In this document: positions 17,347 to 27,275 of the stretch, piece by piece
How the letters are laid out: each line of letters opens with the position of its first letter
Position numbering within the stretch: position 1 is the stretch's first letter
From: Qipengyuania sp. YIM B01966
GTDB taxonomy: Bacteria > Pseudomonadota > Alphaproteobacteria > Sphingomonadales > Sphingomonadaceae
NCBI RefSeq assembly: GCF_016461955.1
Contig: NZ_JADMNM010000001.1
Location: 62,001 to 126,000, forward strand
Direction: 5' to 3'
Length of the DNA: 64,000 nucleotides
Notes under the pieces: model-generated
What the model was told of the DNA's origin: nothing
Database searches by the model: none
Seen by the model: only the letters and a program-made list of their open reading frames with translations
Made by a program: the position numbers and the translations under genes

Positions 17347-18027
17347 TCAGGACGGCCGGCCAAACCACAGCGTATGGCGTGGGCCCTTATTGTTGGGCCG
17401 CGCACGGACGGTCAGTTCCTCGACTGCAAAGCCGGCTTTGGCGAAGCGCTGGGCAAAGGCTGGATCGGGCGCGGCTGACCATATCGCCAGCACCCCGCCC
17501 GGCGAGAGCGCCCGGCGCGCGCGCTCGAGTCCGCGGCGGCTGTAGAGCGCGTCATTGTCTGGCCGGACCAAACCGTCGGGGCCGTTATCGACATCGAGCA
17601 GGATCGCGTCATAATGCCGGGTGAAACCCTCACCCGCATCGTCGATTAGCGCGGCGACATCGCCGATCTCGAGCGTCAGGCGCGCATCGGACAGGCTGTC
17701 GCCGGTGAGGTCCGACAGCGGCCCGCGGGCCCATTCGACAATCTCGGGCACCAGCTCGCCGACGACCACGCTGCCATCGGCCGGAAGCCGCGCCAATGCG
17801 GCGCGTAGCGTAAAGCCCATGCCGTACCCCCCGATCAGGATGCGCGGCGCGGGCGCCGTCACGCGGTCGAGCGTGAGTTCGGCTAGCTGCTCTTCAGAGA
17901 AACGCATCCGCGTCCCCATCAACTCCTCGCGGCCCAGCATGATCACGTGATCGCGCCCGTGGCGGAGCAAGGTCAGCGTGCCGCCGCCGGGAATTTCCGC
18001 CGTGGCAATCGGTTCACGGGGCAGCAT
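17347..18027 (-). CDS. Spermidine-synthase-like SAM-fold protein
   Basis: A 226-residue Rossmann-fold protein resembling the spermidine synthase / class I methyltransferase group. The nucleotide-binding loop is 'ILIGGYGMGFTLRAAL' (about 64-79), the acidic residue after beta-2 is in 'VVVGELVPEIVEWA', and 'YDAILLDVDNGPDGLV' is the motif corresponding to the active-site Asp region. It is shorter than a full SpeE (about 280 residues) and lacks the N-terminal beta domain, so true polyamine synthesis is doubtful. It converges on the DUF1993 gene and is 71 bp downstream of pnp. Confidence 0.7.
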   Translation of the reverse strand: MLPREPIATAEIPGGGTLTLLRHGRDHVIMLGREELMGTRMRFSEEQLAELTLDRVTAPAPRILIGGYGMGFTLRAALARLPADGSVVVGELVPEIVEWARGPLSDLTGDSLSDARLTLEIGDVAALIDDAGEGFTRHYDAILLDVDNGPDGLVRPDNDALYSRRGLERARRALSPGGVLAIWSAAPDPAFAQRFAKAGFAVEELTVRARPNNKGPRHTLWFGRPS

Positions 18028-18098
18028 CGGTGTCTCCGGTTACATGCGAAGGGCCGCCAGGATTGCTCCCGGCGGCCCCGATTGCGTCGCGATCCCGC

Positions 18099-20411
18099 TC
18101 AGTCCTTGAGGAAGTCGGGAATATGCGCGGCGCCGCCGCTGTCGCGACCGCCGTCGTCATTGCGCGGGGCCCGGTCGCCCCGGTCACCCCGATCACCGCG
18201 ATCACGGCGCGGGCCGCGATCGCCACGGTCGCCTCGGGGGCCACGGCGGTCGCCGCCGCGATCGCCCCGGTCGCCGCGCGGTTCACGCGGTTCGCGGGCC
18301 GGGCGCGTGTCTTCCAGCTCTTCGCCGGTTTCCTGGTCGACCACCCGCATCGACAGGCGCACCTTGCCGCGCTGATCGATCTCAAGCACCTTGACCTTCA
18401 CGTCTTGCCCTTCGGAGACGACGTCGGTCGGCTTCTCGACCCGCTCGTTGCGCATCTCGGAGACGTGTACGAGGCCGTCCTTGCCGCCCATGAAGTTCAC
18501 GAAAGCGCCGAAATCGACGATATTGACGACCTTGCCGTTGTAGATCTTGCCCACCTCGGCTTCCTCGACAATCCCGAGAATCCAGTTCTTGGCCGCTTCG
18601 ATCTGGTCGGAATCGGACGATGAGATCTTGATGATCCCCTCATCGTCGATATCCACCTTGGCGCCGGTTTCGGCCACGATCTCGCGGATCACCTTGCCGC
18701 CGGTGCCGATCACGTCGCGGATCTTCGACTTGTCGATCTGGATCGTCTCGATGCGCGGGGCGTGCTTCGAAACGTCGGTGCGGGCGGTGCCGAGCGCCTT
18801 GGTCATTTCGCCCAGGATATGCGCGCGGCCGGCTTTGGCCTGGTCGAGCGCTTTTTCCATGATTGCGCGGGTGATGCCGGCCACCTTGATGTCCATCTGC
18901 AGCGAGGTGATGCCTTCGCTGGTGCCGGCGACCTTGAAGTCCATGTCGCCGAGGTGATCTTCATCGCCGAGGATGTCGGACAGCACGGTGAACTCGTCGC
19001 CTTCGAGGATCAGGCCCATCGCGATGCCCGAGACAGGGCGGGTCAGCGGCACGCCCGCATCCATCATCGCCAGCGCGCCGCCGCACACGGTCGCCATCGA
19101 GGACGAGCCGTTGCTCTCGGTGATGTCCGAGACGACGCGGATGGTGTAGGGGAAATCCTCGTGGCTCGGCAGCACGGCCTGCAGCGCCCGCCAGGCGAGC
19201 TTGCCGTGGCCGGTATCACGCCGCGACGGCGCGCCGAAGCGACCCACTTCGCCCACCGAATACGGCGGGAAGTTGTAGTGCAGCATGAAGCGCGAGTAGC
19301 TCAGCCCCTCGAGCCCGTCGATCATCTGCTCGGCATCCTTGGTGCCGAGCGTGGTGGTGCAGATCGCCTGCGTTTCACCGCGGGTGAACAGCGCCGAACC
19401 ATGCGTGCGCGGCAGCAGGCCGACCATCGCCTCGATCGGGCGGACCTGATCGACCGCGCGGCCGTCGATGCGCTTGCCATCCTTGAGGATCGCGCCGCGC
19501 ACGACGTCGGCCTCGACCTTTTTGGTCAGCTTGATCGCGGTCATCACGGTCTGGCCGTCCTGGCCCTCGTAATGCGCCTTGACCTTGTCGCGCGCGACTT
19601 CGAGCGCCTCGCGGCGGGCTGACTTGTCAGTGGTGGCATAGGCCTTGGCGACGTCCTCGCCGATCAGCCCCTTGATCTCGGCCTTCATCGCCGAATTGTC
19701 GGCCTGGATCACGTCCCACGGATCCTTGGCGGCCTGTTCGGCCAGCTCGACGATCAGATTGACGACCTTCTTGCATTCGTCATGCGCGAACATCACCGCG
19801 CCGAGCATGATTTCTTCCGAAAGCTCGCGGGCTTCGGATTCGACCATCATCACCGCATCGGCGGTGCCGGCCACGATCAGGTCGAGCTGCCCTTCGGCGA
19901 GCGCCGCATCCTGCTTGGGATTGAGCGTGTATTCGCCATCCTTGTAACCCACGCGGCAACCGCCGATCGGGCCCATGAACGGCACGCCCGAAATGGTCAG
20001 CGCGGCCGAGGCGGCGATCATCGCCAGCACATCGGGCTCGCACTCGCCGTCAAAGCTCAGCACTTGGGCGATGACGTTGATTTCGTTGTAGAACCCTTCG
20101 GGGAACAGCGGCCGCACCGGGCGGTCGATCAGGCGCGAAACCAGCGTTTCCTTCTCGGTCGCGCCGCGTTCACGCTTGAAGAAGCCACCCGGGATGCGCC
20201 CGGCGGCGAAGAACTTTTCCTGATAGTGGACGGTGAGCGGGAAGAAATCCTGCCCTTCCTTGACGCTCTTGGCGGCCGTGACGGCGCAGAGCACAACGGT
20301 TTCGCCATAAGTGGCGAGGACCGCGCCGTCGGCCTGACGGGCAATGCGGCCGGTTTCGAGGGTGAGGGTCTTTCCGCCCCACTCCATGCTTACAGTCTTG
20401 ACGTCGAACAT
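18099..20411 (-). CDS. pnp: Polynucleotide phosphorylase
   Basis: The 3'-5' phosphorolytic exoribonuclease of the RNA degradosome, 770 residues. Domains in order: RNase PH 1, all-alpha linker, RNase PH 2 ('[19 protein letters not shown]'), KH ('[20 protein letters not shown]') and S1 ('[18 protein letters not shown]'). It is about 60 residues longer than E. coli PNPase because of an Arg/Gly/Asp-repeat tail (last ~65 residues, GDRGDRG-type units) ending '[10 protein letters not shown]'. The start at 20411 ('[13 protein letters not shown]') matches the family; 14 upstream codons were discarded. It lies downstream of rpsO as in many bacteria, separated by a terminator and a repeat element. Confidence 0.97.
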   Translation of the reverse strand: MFDVKTVSMEWGGKTLTLETGRIARQADGAVLATYGETVVLCAVTAAKSVKEGQDFFPLTVHYQEKFFAAGRIPGGFFKRERGATEKETLVSRLIDRPVRPLFPEGFYNEINVIAQVLSFDGECEPDVLAMIAASAALTISGVPFMGPIGGCRVGYKDGEYTLNPKQDAALAEGQLDLIVAGTADAVMMVESEARELSEEIMLGAVMFAHDECKKVVNLIVELAEQAAKDPWDVIQADNSAMKAEIKGLIGEDVAKAYATTDKSARREALEVARDKVKAHYEGQDGQTVMTAIKLTKKVEADVVRGAILKDGKRIDGRAVDQVRPIEAMVGLLPRTHGSALFTRGETQAICTTTLGTKDAEQMIDGLEGLSYSRFMLHYNFPPYSVGEVGRFGAPSRRDTGHGKLAWRALQAVLPSHEDFPYTIRVVSDITESNGSSSMATVCGGALAMMDAGVPLTRPVSGIAMGLILEGDEFTVLSDILGDEDHLGDMDFKVAGTSEGITSLQMDIKVAGITRAIMEKALDQAKAGRAHILGEMTKALGTARTDVSKHAPRIETIQIDKSKIRDVIGTGGKVIREIVAETGAKVDIDDEGIIKISSSDSDQIEAAKNWILGIVEEAEVGKIYNGKVVNIVDFGAFVNFMGGKDGLVHVSEMRNERVEKPTDVVSEGQDVKVKVLEIDQRGKVRLSMRVVDQETGEELEDTRPAREPREPRGDRGDRGGDRRGPRGDRGDRGPRRDRGDRGDRGDRAPRNDDGGRDSGGAAHIPDFLKD

Positions 20412-20552
20412 CCATGTTTCCTTCGACCCGCGGGCCCTATTGCCCAATGCCATGCGGCGCGGGGTTTGCTGCCGGGGATACCGTCCCGGTCCGGTGCGGG
20501 GCCTTGGTGTGCCCCTGAACGCCCCTGCCGAATTGCAGGTTAGTTCTCATGA

Positions 20553-20642
20553 CCGTCATGCCGTACTTGATCCGGCATCCCGCTGCCTCGGCGAATGGGC
20601 CCGAAGTTCAAGCGGGGCCCCCGGTCAAGCCCGGGGCGACGG
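20553..20642. repeat. Palindromic extragenic repeat (MITE/REP-like)
   Basis: A ~90-bp element between rpsO and pnp. Its ends form an imperfect inverted repeat: CCGTCATGCCGTACTTGATC on the left and, on the opposite strand at the right end, CCGTCGCCCCGGGCTTGACC. Elements of this appearance are, in my experience, common between genes in sphingomonad genomes. It could act as an RNA hairpin protecting or terminating the rpsO transcript, or simply be a mobile repeat. Confidence 0.6.
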
Positions 20643-20647
20643 ATACT

Positions 20648-20670
20648 AAACGGCCCGCCGAAGCGGGCCG
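20648..20670 (-). terminator. Rho-independent terminator after rpsO
   Basis: On the minus strand the hairpin CGGCCCGC-TTCG-GCGGGCCG (8-bp stem, stable UUCG-type loop; 20651-20670) is followed by TTTAGT. It begins 10 bp after the rpsO stop. Confidence 0.8.
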
Positions 20671-20680
20671 AATGATTTCG

Positions 20681-20950
20681 TCACTTACGCAGGCCCAGCT
20701 TCTGGATCAGCGCGTTATAGCGGGCCACATCCTTTTTCTTGAGATAGGCCAGCAGGCTGCGGCGCTTGTTGACCATCATCAAAAGGCCGCGGCGCGAATG
20801 GTTGTCCTTGTGGTGATCCTTGAAATGCTCCGTCAGATTGCGGATGCGTTCGGTCAGGATCGCGACCTGCACTTCCGGGCTGCCGGTATCGGTGGCACCT
20901 TGCGCGTTGTCCTTGATGATTTCCTGCTTCTTTTCGGCGGTAACCGACAT
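20681..20950 (-). CDS. rpsO: 30S ribosomal protein S15
   Basis: An 89-residue S15 that binds 16S rRNA early in 30S assembly. The family core '[16 protein letters not shown]' and '[19 protein letters not shown]' are complete and the length is exactly standard. It is 5 bp downstream of truB, the common truB-rpsO-pnp order. In E. coli S15 represses its own translation through an upstream pseudoknot; whether that applies here was not assessed. Confidence 0.98.
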   Translation of the reverse strand: MSVTAEKKQEIIKDNAQGATDTGSPEVQVAILTERIRNLTEHFKDHHKDNHSRRGLLMMVNKRRSLLAYLKKKDVARYNALIQKLGLRK

Positions 20951-20955
20951 ATCAC

Positions 20956-21930
20956 TTACTCCGCGACATCGGGTAGGTTGAAGCCCCGCACGATCCTGGT
21001 CATGCCCGATTGCACTTCGATCAGCGCCACCGGCACAGCGCCGGATTTCGCCAGATAAAGCCCATCGGATTGGGGCCGCCCGGTGAGAACGCGGCCCTGG
21101 CGGACCGCCCCTGCCTCTTCGGGCGAGAGGCAAAGGGCCGGGATGTCGTCCAGCCCCGCCTCCAGCGGCAGGATTACGTCTTCAAGCGGCGCGCCCTGAC
21201 CGATGGCGTTCAATTTGTCCAGTGAAATCGCCTGGTCGAGCGTGAACGGCCCCGCCTGTTCGCGGCGCAGCATAGTGACATGGCCGACCGTTCCCAGCGA
21301 ATGGGCAATGTCGCGCGCCAGGCTGCGGATATAGGTGCCTTTGGAGACGTGGCCGCGAAGCGTGATCTCGTCCAACTCCGCTCGTGCTGAGCCTGTCAAA
21401 GCACCGCCCGTCAACGGCCGGCCATCGCTTTCACAGGACGGCCCTTCGACAGGATCAGGGCGAACGGACAAGGCATGGATTGTCACCGCGCGCGCCGCCA
21501 GTTCCACCGCCTCGCCCGCCCGCGCGCGGGCGTATGCGCGCTGGCCACCCACCTTGATCGCGGAGAATGCCGGCGGCACCTGTTCAATGGGGCCGGTGAA
21601 GCGCGGCAGAATGGCCGTCAGCGCGCCCATCGTGGGCCTGACCGGGCTGGTCGCCACCACCTCCCCTTCGGCATCCAGCCCTGCCGTCTCAATCCCAAAA
21701 CGGATGGTGAAGGCATAGACCTTGCTCGCATCGAGCATCCGGCCGGCGAGCTTGGTCGCTTCGCCCAGCGCGATCGGCAGCACGCCGCTGGCCAACGGAT
21801 CGAGCGTGCCCCCATGGCCGACCTTGACTTTACCGAACCCAGCTTCGCGCAGATTGCGCTTGACCGCACCGACCGCCTGCGTGCTCCCCAGCCCGACCGG
21901 CTTGTCGAGCACGATCCAGCCATGCGGCAT
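20956..21930 (-). CDS. truB: tRNA pseudouridine-55 synthase, with a repeat-encoded insertion
   Basis: Makes pseudouridine-55 in the T-arm of tRNAs. The N-terminal '[14 protein letters not shown]', catalytic Asp 44 in '[13 protein letters not shown]', '[10 protein letters not shown]' and '[13 protein letters not shown]' are all present. Residues about 155-185 ('[10 protein letters not shown]' through '[12 protein letters not shown]') have no counterpart in ordinary TruB. They are encoded by a ~92-bp palindromic repeat (21377-21468) inserted in frame between the 'TIHAL' strand and '[14 protein letters not shown]'. The 324-residue total is otherwise normal. It probably remains functional, since the insertion falls at a surface loop. 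It lies 4 bp from the M50 peptidase gene. Confidence 0.95.
   Translation of the reverse strand: MPHGWIVLDKPVGLGSTQAVGAVKRNLREAGFGKVKVGHGGTLDPLASGVLPIALGEATKLAGRMLDASKVYAFTIRFGIETAGLDAEGEVVATSPVRPTMGALTAILPRFTGPIEQVPPAFSAIKVGGQRAYARARAGEAVELAARAVTIHALSVRPDPVEGPSCESDGRPLTGGALTGSARAELDEITLRGHVSKGTYIRSLARDIAHSLGTVGHVTMLRREQAGPFTLDQAISLDKLNAIGQGAPLEDVILPLEAGLDDIPALCLSPEEAGAVRQGRVLTGRPQSDGLYLAKSGAVPVALIEVQSGMTRIVRGFNLPDVAE
21377..21468. repeat. Palindromic repeat inserted inside truB
   Basis: The left arm (21377-21402, beginning TCCGCTCGTGCTGAGCCTGT) and the reverse complement of the right arm (21441-21468, beginning TCCGTTCGCCCTGATCCTGT) agree at most positions, giving a ~26-bp imperfect stem around a ~38-base centre. 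The element is translated as part of TruB without breaking the frame. The peptide 'RPDPVEG' is the usual reading of this repeat type in sphingomonads (from general knowledge). Confidence 0.7.
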
Positions 21931-21934
21931 CGTC

Positions 21935-22627
21935 TCAGCGCCCGCTAACCGCCTGGGCCAGGGCGAAGAACTGCCCCGACAGCCATTGCACCGGCGGCAC
22001 CACGACCGCGCGGATCAGATCAAGCTGGGGCGAGATCATCGGCAGCACCACGATCACCAGCAGCACCAGCAGCAGCCCGTATTTCGCCAGCCGGCCATAG
22101 GCTTCGGCCAGATCGCGGGGCAGCAACCCCTGAACGATATGCGAACCGTCGAACGGCGGGATCGGCAGCAGATTGAACACGCCGATGAACACGTTGATCA
22201 GCACCAGATTGACCAGGTTGGCGATCAGCAACCGGGCCCCCAGCCCGACCTGATCGGGCGTGCCCAGCGCGGCAATGGCGAGGCCGAGCAGCACGGCGCT
22301 CACCGCCGCCAGCGCGAAATTGGTCGCCGGCCCGGCAGCGGCCACCGCCATCATTCCCGCGCGCGGATTGCGCAGGCGCCAGAAATTGACCGGCACCGGC
22401 TTAGCCCAGCCGAACACCGGCAGCTTCATCAGCGCCAGTGCCCCGGGAACGAGGATCGTACCCACCGGATCGACATGGCGCAGCGGGTTCAGCGACAGCC
22501 GGTTCTGCTCCGCCGCTGTCGGATCGCCCAGCGCGCGCGCCACCCAGCCATGCGCGACTTCGTGAAAAACAATCGCGATGATCAGCGGAATGATCAGCGT
22601 AACCGCCTGGAAAACCGTGTCGTTCAT
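21935..22627 (-). CDS. M50-family site-2-type zinc metallopeptidase, membrane
   Basis: A 230-residue integral membrane peptidase. The zinc motif His-Glu-Val-Ala-His is at residues 22-26 ('VFHEVAHGW') and the third ligand region is 'NLLPIPPFDGSHIV'. About five to six helices, no PDZ domain: this is the short 'minimal' site-2 protease subgroup (SpoIVFB/YwhC-like), not RseP. The start at 22627 ('MNDTVFQAV') overlaps the tdk stop by 4 bp. Its presence inside the nusA-infB-truB block suggests co-transcription, but the substrate is unknown. Confidence 0.88.
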   Translation of the reverse strand: MNDTVFQAVTLIIPLIIAIVFHEVAHGWVARALGDPTAAEQNRLSLNPLRHVDPVGTILVPGALALMKLPVFGWAKPVPVNFWRLRNPRAGMMAVAAAGPATNFALAAVSAVLLGLAIAALGTPDQVGLGARLLIANLVNLVLINVFIGVFNLLPIPPFDGSHIVQGLLPRDLAEAYGRLAKYGLLLVLLVIVVLPMISPQLDLIRAVVVPPVQWLSGQFFALAQAVSGR

Positions 22628-23199
22628 CGCCCGAGCGCCTCCGTGAAGTGGCGCCGGCATAGCGCAAGATAACGGTCATTGCCGCCGATTTCTGTTTGCT
22701 CGCCCTGCTGCACGGCGGCGCCGGCGGCATCGACGCGCAAGTTCATCGTCGCCTTGCGCCCGCAATGGCAGACCGCCTTCAGCTCGACCAGCGCATCGGC
22801 AATGCCGAGCAAGGCGGCCGAACCGGGAAACAGTGCCCCCTGAAAATCGGTGCGGATGCCATAGCAGAGCACGGGGATCCCCGCCTCGTCAGCCAGCCGG
22901 GCCAGCTGCCAGACCTGCGCATCGGTAAGGAACTGCGCCTCGTCCACCAGCACGCAATGGATCGGCTCGGCGCGGTGCGCGGCGCCGATCGCCGTCCACA
23001 GATCGGTCTCGGGCGCATAGAGGTGCGCCGGCGCCTCCAGCCCGATACGGCTGCGGATCATCCCATCGCCGCGCGTGTCGAGCGCGGCGCTCCACAGCAT
23101 GGTCCGCATCCCGCGCTCGCGATAATTGAAATCGGCCTGCAGCAGCGTGGTCGATTTGCCCGCATTCATGCTGGAGAAATAGAAATAGAGCTTGGCCAA
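22624..23199 (-). CDS. tdk: Thymidine kinase (type II)
   Basis: A 191-residue cytosolic kinase that phosphorylates thymidine in the salvage pathway. Walker A 'SSMNAGKST' near residues 9-17, 'DEAQFL' (catalytic Glu), 'YGIRTDFQGALFPGS' and the zinc-site cysteines 'CHCGRK' plus 'CRRHF' are present. It is 6 bp downstream of rbfA and overlaps the M50 peptidase gene by 4 bp, an unusual position within a translation operon. Confidence 0.95.
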   Translation of the reverse strand: MAKLYFYFSSMNAGKSTTLLQADFNYRERGMRTMLWSAALDTRGDGMIRSRIGLEAPAHLYAPETDLWTAIGAAHRAEPIHCVLVDEAQFLTDAQVWQLARLADEAGIPVLCYGIRTDFQGALFPGSAALLGIADALVELKAVCHCGRKATMNLRVDAAGAAVQQGEQTEIGGNDRYLALCRRHFTEALGR

Positions 23200-23205
23200 G
23201 GCCGC

Positions 23206-23601
23206 TCAATCCTCGGTCAGATCGCGGGCGACCTTGGGGTCGGACAGCAGGCGCTCGATCCGCTCGGCCTCGTCGAAGCTCTCGTCGGGCTTGAACTGCA
23301 GGCGGGGCGCGAATTTGAGGCCAAGGCGCTTGGCCACTTCGCGCTGGAAAAAGGCGGTGTTGGTGCGCAGCGCCTTCAGCACCGCGCCCTCGTCCTCGCC
23401 CAGCAGCGGCTTCACATAGGCGGCCGCGTTGCGCAGGTCGGGCGTCATCCGCACCTCGGTGACGCTGACCGAATGCGCGGTCAGCACATCGTCATGCACC
23501 TCGCCACGCGCGAGCAACTCGCTGAGGATATGCCGTACCCGCTCGCCCACCTTGAGTACGCGGACCGATTGCTGTTCGGAAGTGGCGGGGTTGCGGGGCA
23601 T
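23206..23601 (-). CDS. rbfA: Ribosome-binding factor A
   Basis: A 131-residue KH-fold factor for late 30S maturation. '[23 protein letters not shown]' and '[20 protein letters not shown]' are family signatures. The start at 23601 ('[10 protein letters not shown]') is supported by a TGATG overlap with the small upstream gene. It follows infB in the usual order, but with an extra 53-codon gene between. Confidence 0.95.
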   Translation of the reverse strand: MPRNPATSEQQSVRVLKVGERVRHILSELLARGEVHDDVLTAHSVSVTEVRMTPDLRNAAAYVKPLLGEDEGAVLKALRTNTAFFQREVAKRLGLKFAPRLQFKPDESFDEAERIERLLSDPKVARDLTED

Positions 23602-23762
23602 CAGGTCAATATCATCACGGGGACGAGGAAGAGCAAGGCAATTGCGGGCAGGCATCCGGCCGTAAGGCCGCTGTCAACGTAGCGCCAGTTGCGCGACCAC
23701 CACGATCTCTTCCGCGAGGGTTGCTCTGCCGGACGCTTCTTGCGCTTGCGACTTTCAGGCAT
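23601..23762 (-). CDS. 53-residue basic single-helix membrane protein
   Basis: A short ORF between infB and rbfA: '[20 protein letters not shown]', then '[17 protein letters not shown]', ending in a hydrophobic helix '[16 protein letters not shown]'. Its stop overlaps the rbfA start by one base (TGATG), so it is probably co-translated with rbfA. It has a Lys/Arg-rich N-terminal third and a C-terminal helix, as in tail-anchored proteins. I recognise no family. The Trp pair and positive charge would suit membrane-surface or RNA contact. The spacing, overlap and codon pattern support a real gene. Confidence 0.65.
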   Translation of the reverse strand: MPESRKRKKRPAEQPSRKRSWWSRNWRYVDSGLTAGCLPAIALLFLVPVMILT

Positions 23763-23801
23763 CCGACCTCCTCGCCGAAAGTACCACTTTCGGCGAAACC
23801 C

Positions 23802-26345
<2,544 letters not shown>

Positions 26346-26363
26346 AAAAACTCGTATCGTCCT

Positions 26364-27275
26364 TCAATCTCGGTTCGTCGTCCGGCGCTGCCCGCCGGCA
26401 GCGCGCGCGCCCTGCCGGGCATGGCCCGTGCCACCACCGCCAAGGTCCGGCGGACCTTCGAGGAAATGCAACAGGCGCTCTACATGTTGGCGCACGCGGG
26501 CTGCAGCCCGCGGATCGCTCAGCGCCAGATGGACGACGTTCTCGCGGCCCAATGCCACAGACAGAGCGGTGCGGTCCAGTGGCAAGCTGATGCCGCTATC
26601 ACCGGTGCCTTCGCGTTCGTTGCCCACGCGCCACGCCTGATCGAGCTTGCGTGCGCCATCGGTGCTGGCATCGGCGGCGTGGAGCAGCAACGCCACCGCC
26701 CCGCCGCGCGCGTGCTCGGCTATCCGGTCGGAGCCGAGCAGCACCTTCCCGGCGCGCATTTCCATACCCAGCCGGTCGAGCAGCGTGCGGGCCAGCGCCT
26801 GTTCGATGCGCTGGGGCAGATCGTCGGGGATGGTCAGCGCCGCACCCTTGAAGGCGCGGGCCAGAGCGCCCTTCAAGCGGCCTTTGGCCATCGCGGCTTC
26901 GAGGTCGGCGCGGTTGACGCCAATCCACGCCCCGCGCCCCGGCGCGCGGGCCAGCGGATCGGGCAGCACCAGCCCGTCGGGCGAAATGGCCAGCCGCAGC
27001 AGACGCCCGCGCGCGCCGTGTTCACCTGTCAGGATGCAGCGGCGTTCCGGGGCGGCTGCGTGTTTGCCCACCCCGCTGCGACCCCGTTCCGGGGCGGCTG
27101 CGTGTTTGCCCACCCCGCTGCGACCAGCTTCGCTTGCGCTCAGCAGGTCTCGCTCCCCTCCTGCAGGCGGGAGGGGGTGCGCGTCGGCTCCCTGCTCCGC
27201 TCCCGCAGGCGGGAGGGGTTGGGGGTGGGCCCGGTCTGTCTCGGAACCTAGCGGCTCATTGTTCGGAGTCCGCAT
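26364..27275 (-). CDS. ylxR: YlxR/DUF448 RNA-binding protein with repeat-derived N-terminal insertion
   Basis: A 303-residue protein of the nusA-infB operon. The conserved YlxR core starts at 'PERRCILTGEHGARGRLLRL' (about residue 76) and includes 'GRGAWIGVNRADLEAA'. The C-terminal half resembles an L7Ae/L30e-type fold ('AGKVLLGSDRIAEHARGG'). Residues about 18-78 are an insertion: two 'LPPAG' peptides encoded by hairpin-forming repeats, then an exact tandem of the 14-residue unit 'GRSGVGKHAAAPER'. The true N terminus ('MRTPNNEPLGSETDRAH') appears to be split from the core by this insertion. ATG 27275 lies inside the end of nusA (20-bp overlap), supporting coupled translation. Confidence 0.88.
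   Translation of the reverse strand: MRTPNNEPLGSETDRAHPQPLPPAGAEQGADAHPLPPAGGERDLLSASEAGRSGVGKHAAAPERGRSGVGKHAAAPERRCILTGEHGARGRLLRLAISPDGLVLPDPLARAPGRGAWIGVNRADLEAAMAKGRLKGALARAFKGAALTIPDDLPQRIEQALARTLLDRLGMEMRAGKVLLGSDRIAEHARGGAVALLLHAADASTDGARKLDQAWRVGNEREGTGDSGISLPLDRTALSVALGRENVVHLALSDPRAAARVRQHVERLLHFLEGPPDLGGGGTGHARQGARAAGGQRRTTNRD
27043..27125. repeat. Exact tandem repeat (2 x 41 bp, 42-bp period) in ylxR
   Basis: Positions 27043-27083 and 27085-27125 are identical. The 42-bp period equals 14 codons, so the duplication keeps the reading frame. Perfect identity implies a recent duplication or ongoing slippage, and copy number may vary between strains. Confidence 0.9.
27154..27217. repeat. 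Two copies of a hairpin repeat within ylxR
   Basis: The first copy (27155-27176) pairs CCCCTCC with GGAGGGG; the second (27200-27215) pairs CTCCCGC with GCGGGAG around a 2-base loop. Both contain GCAGGCGGGAGGGG. On the coding strand they read as Pro-rich 'LPPAG' peptides. Confidence 0.75.

Noticed and set aside
27043-27217. CRISPR-like repeats
   Set aside because: Only two direct copies with a 1-base gap plus two hairpin repeats, all within the coding frame of ylxR; no spacers or cas genes.
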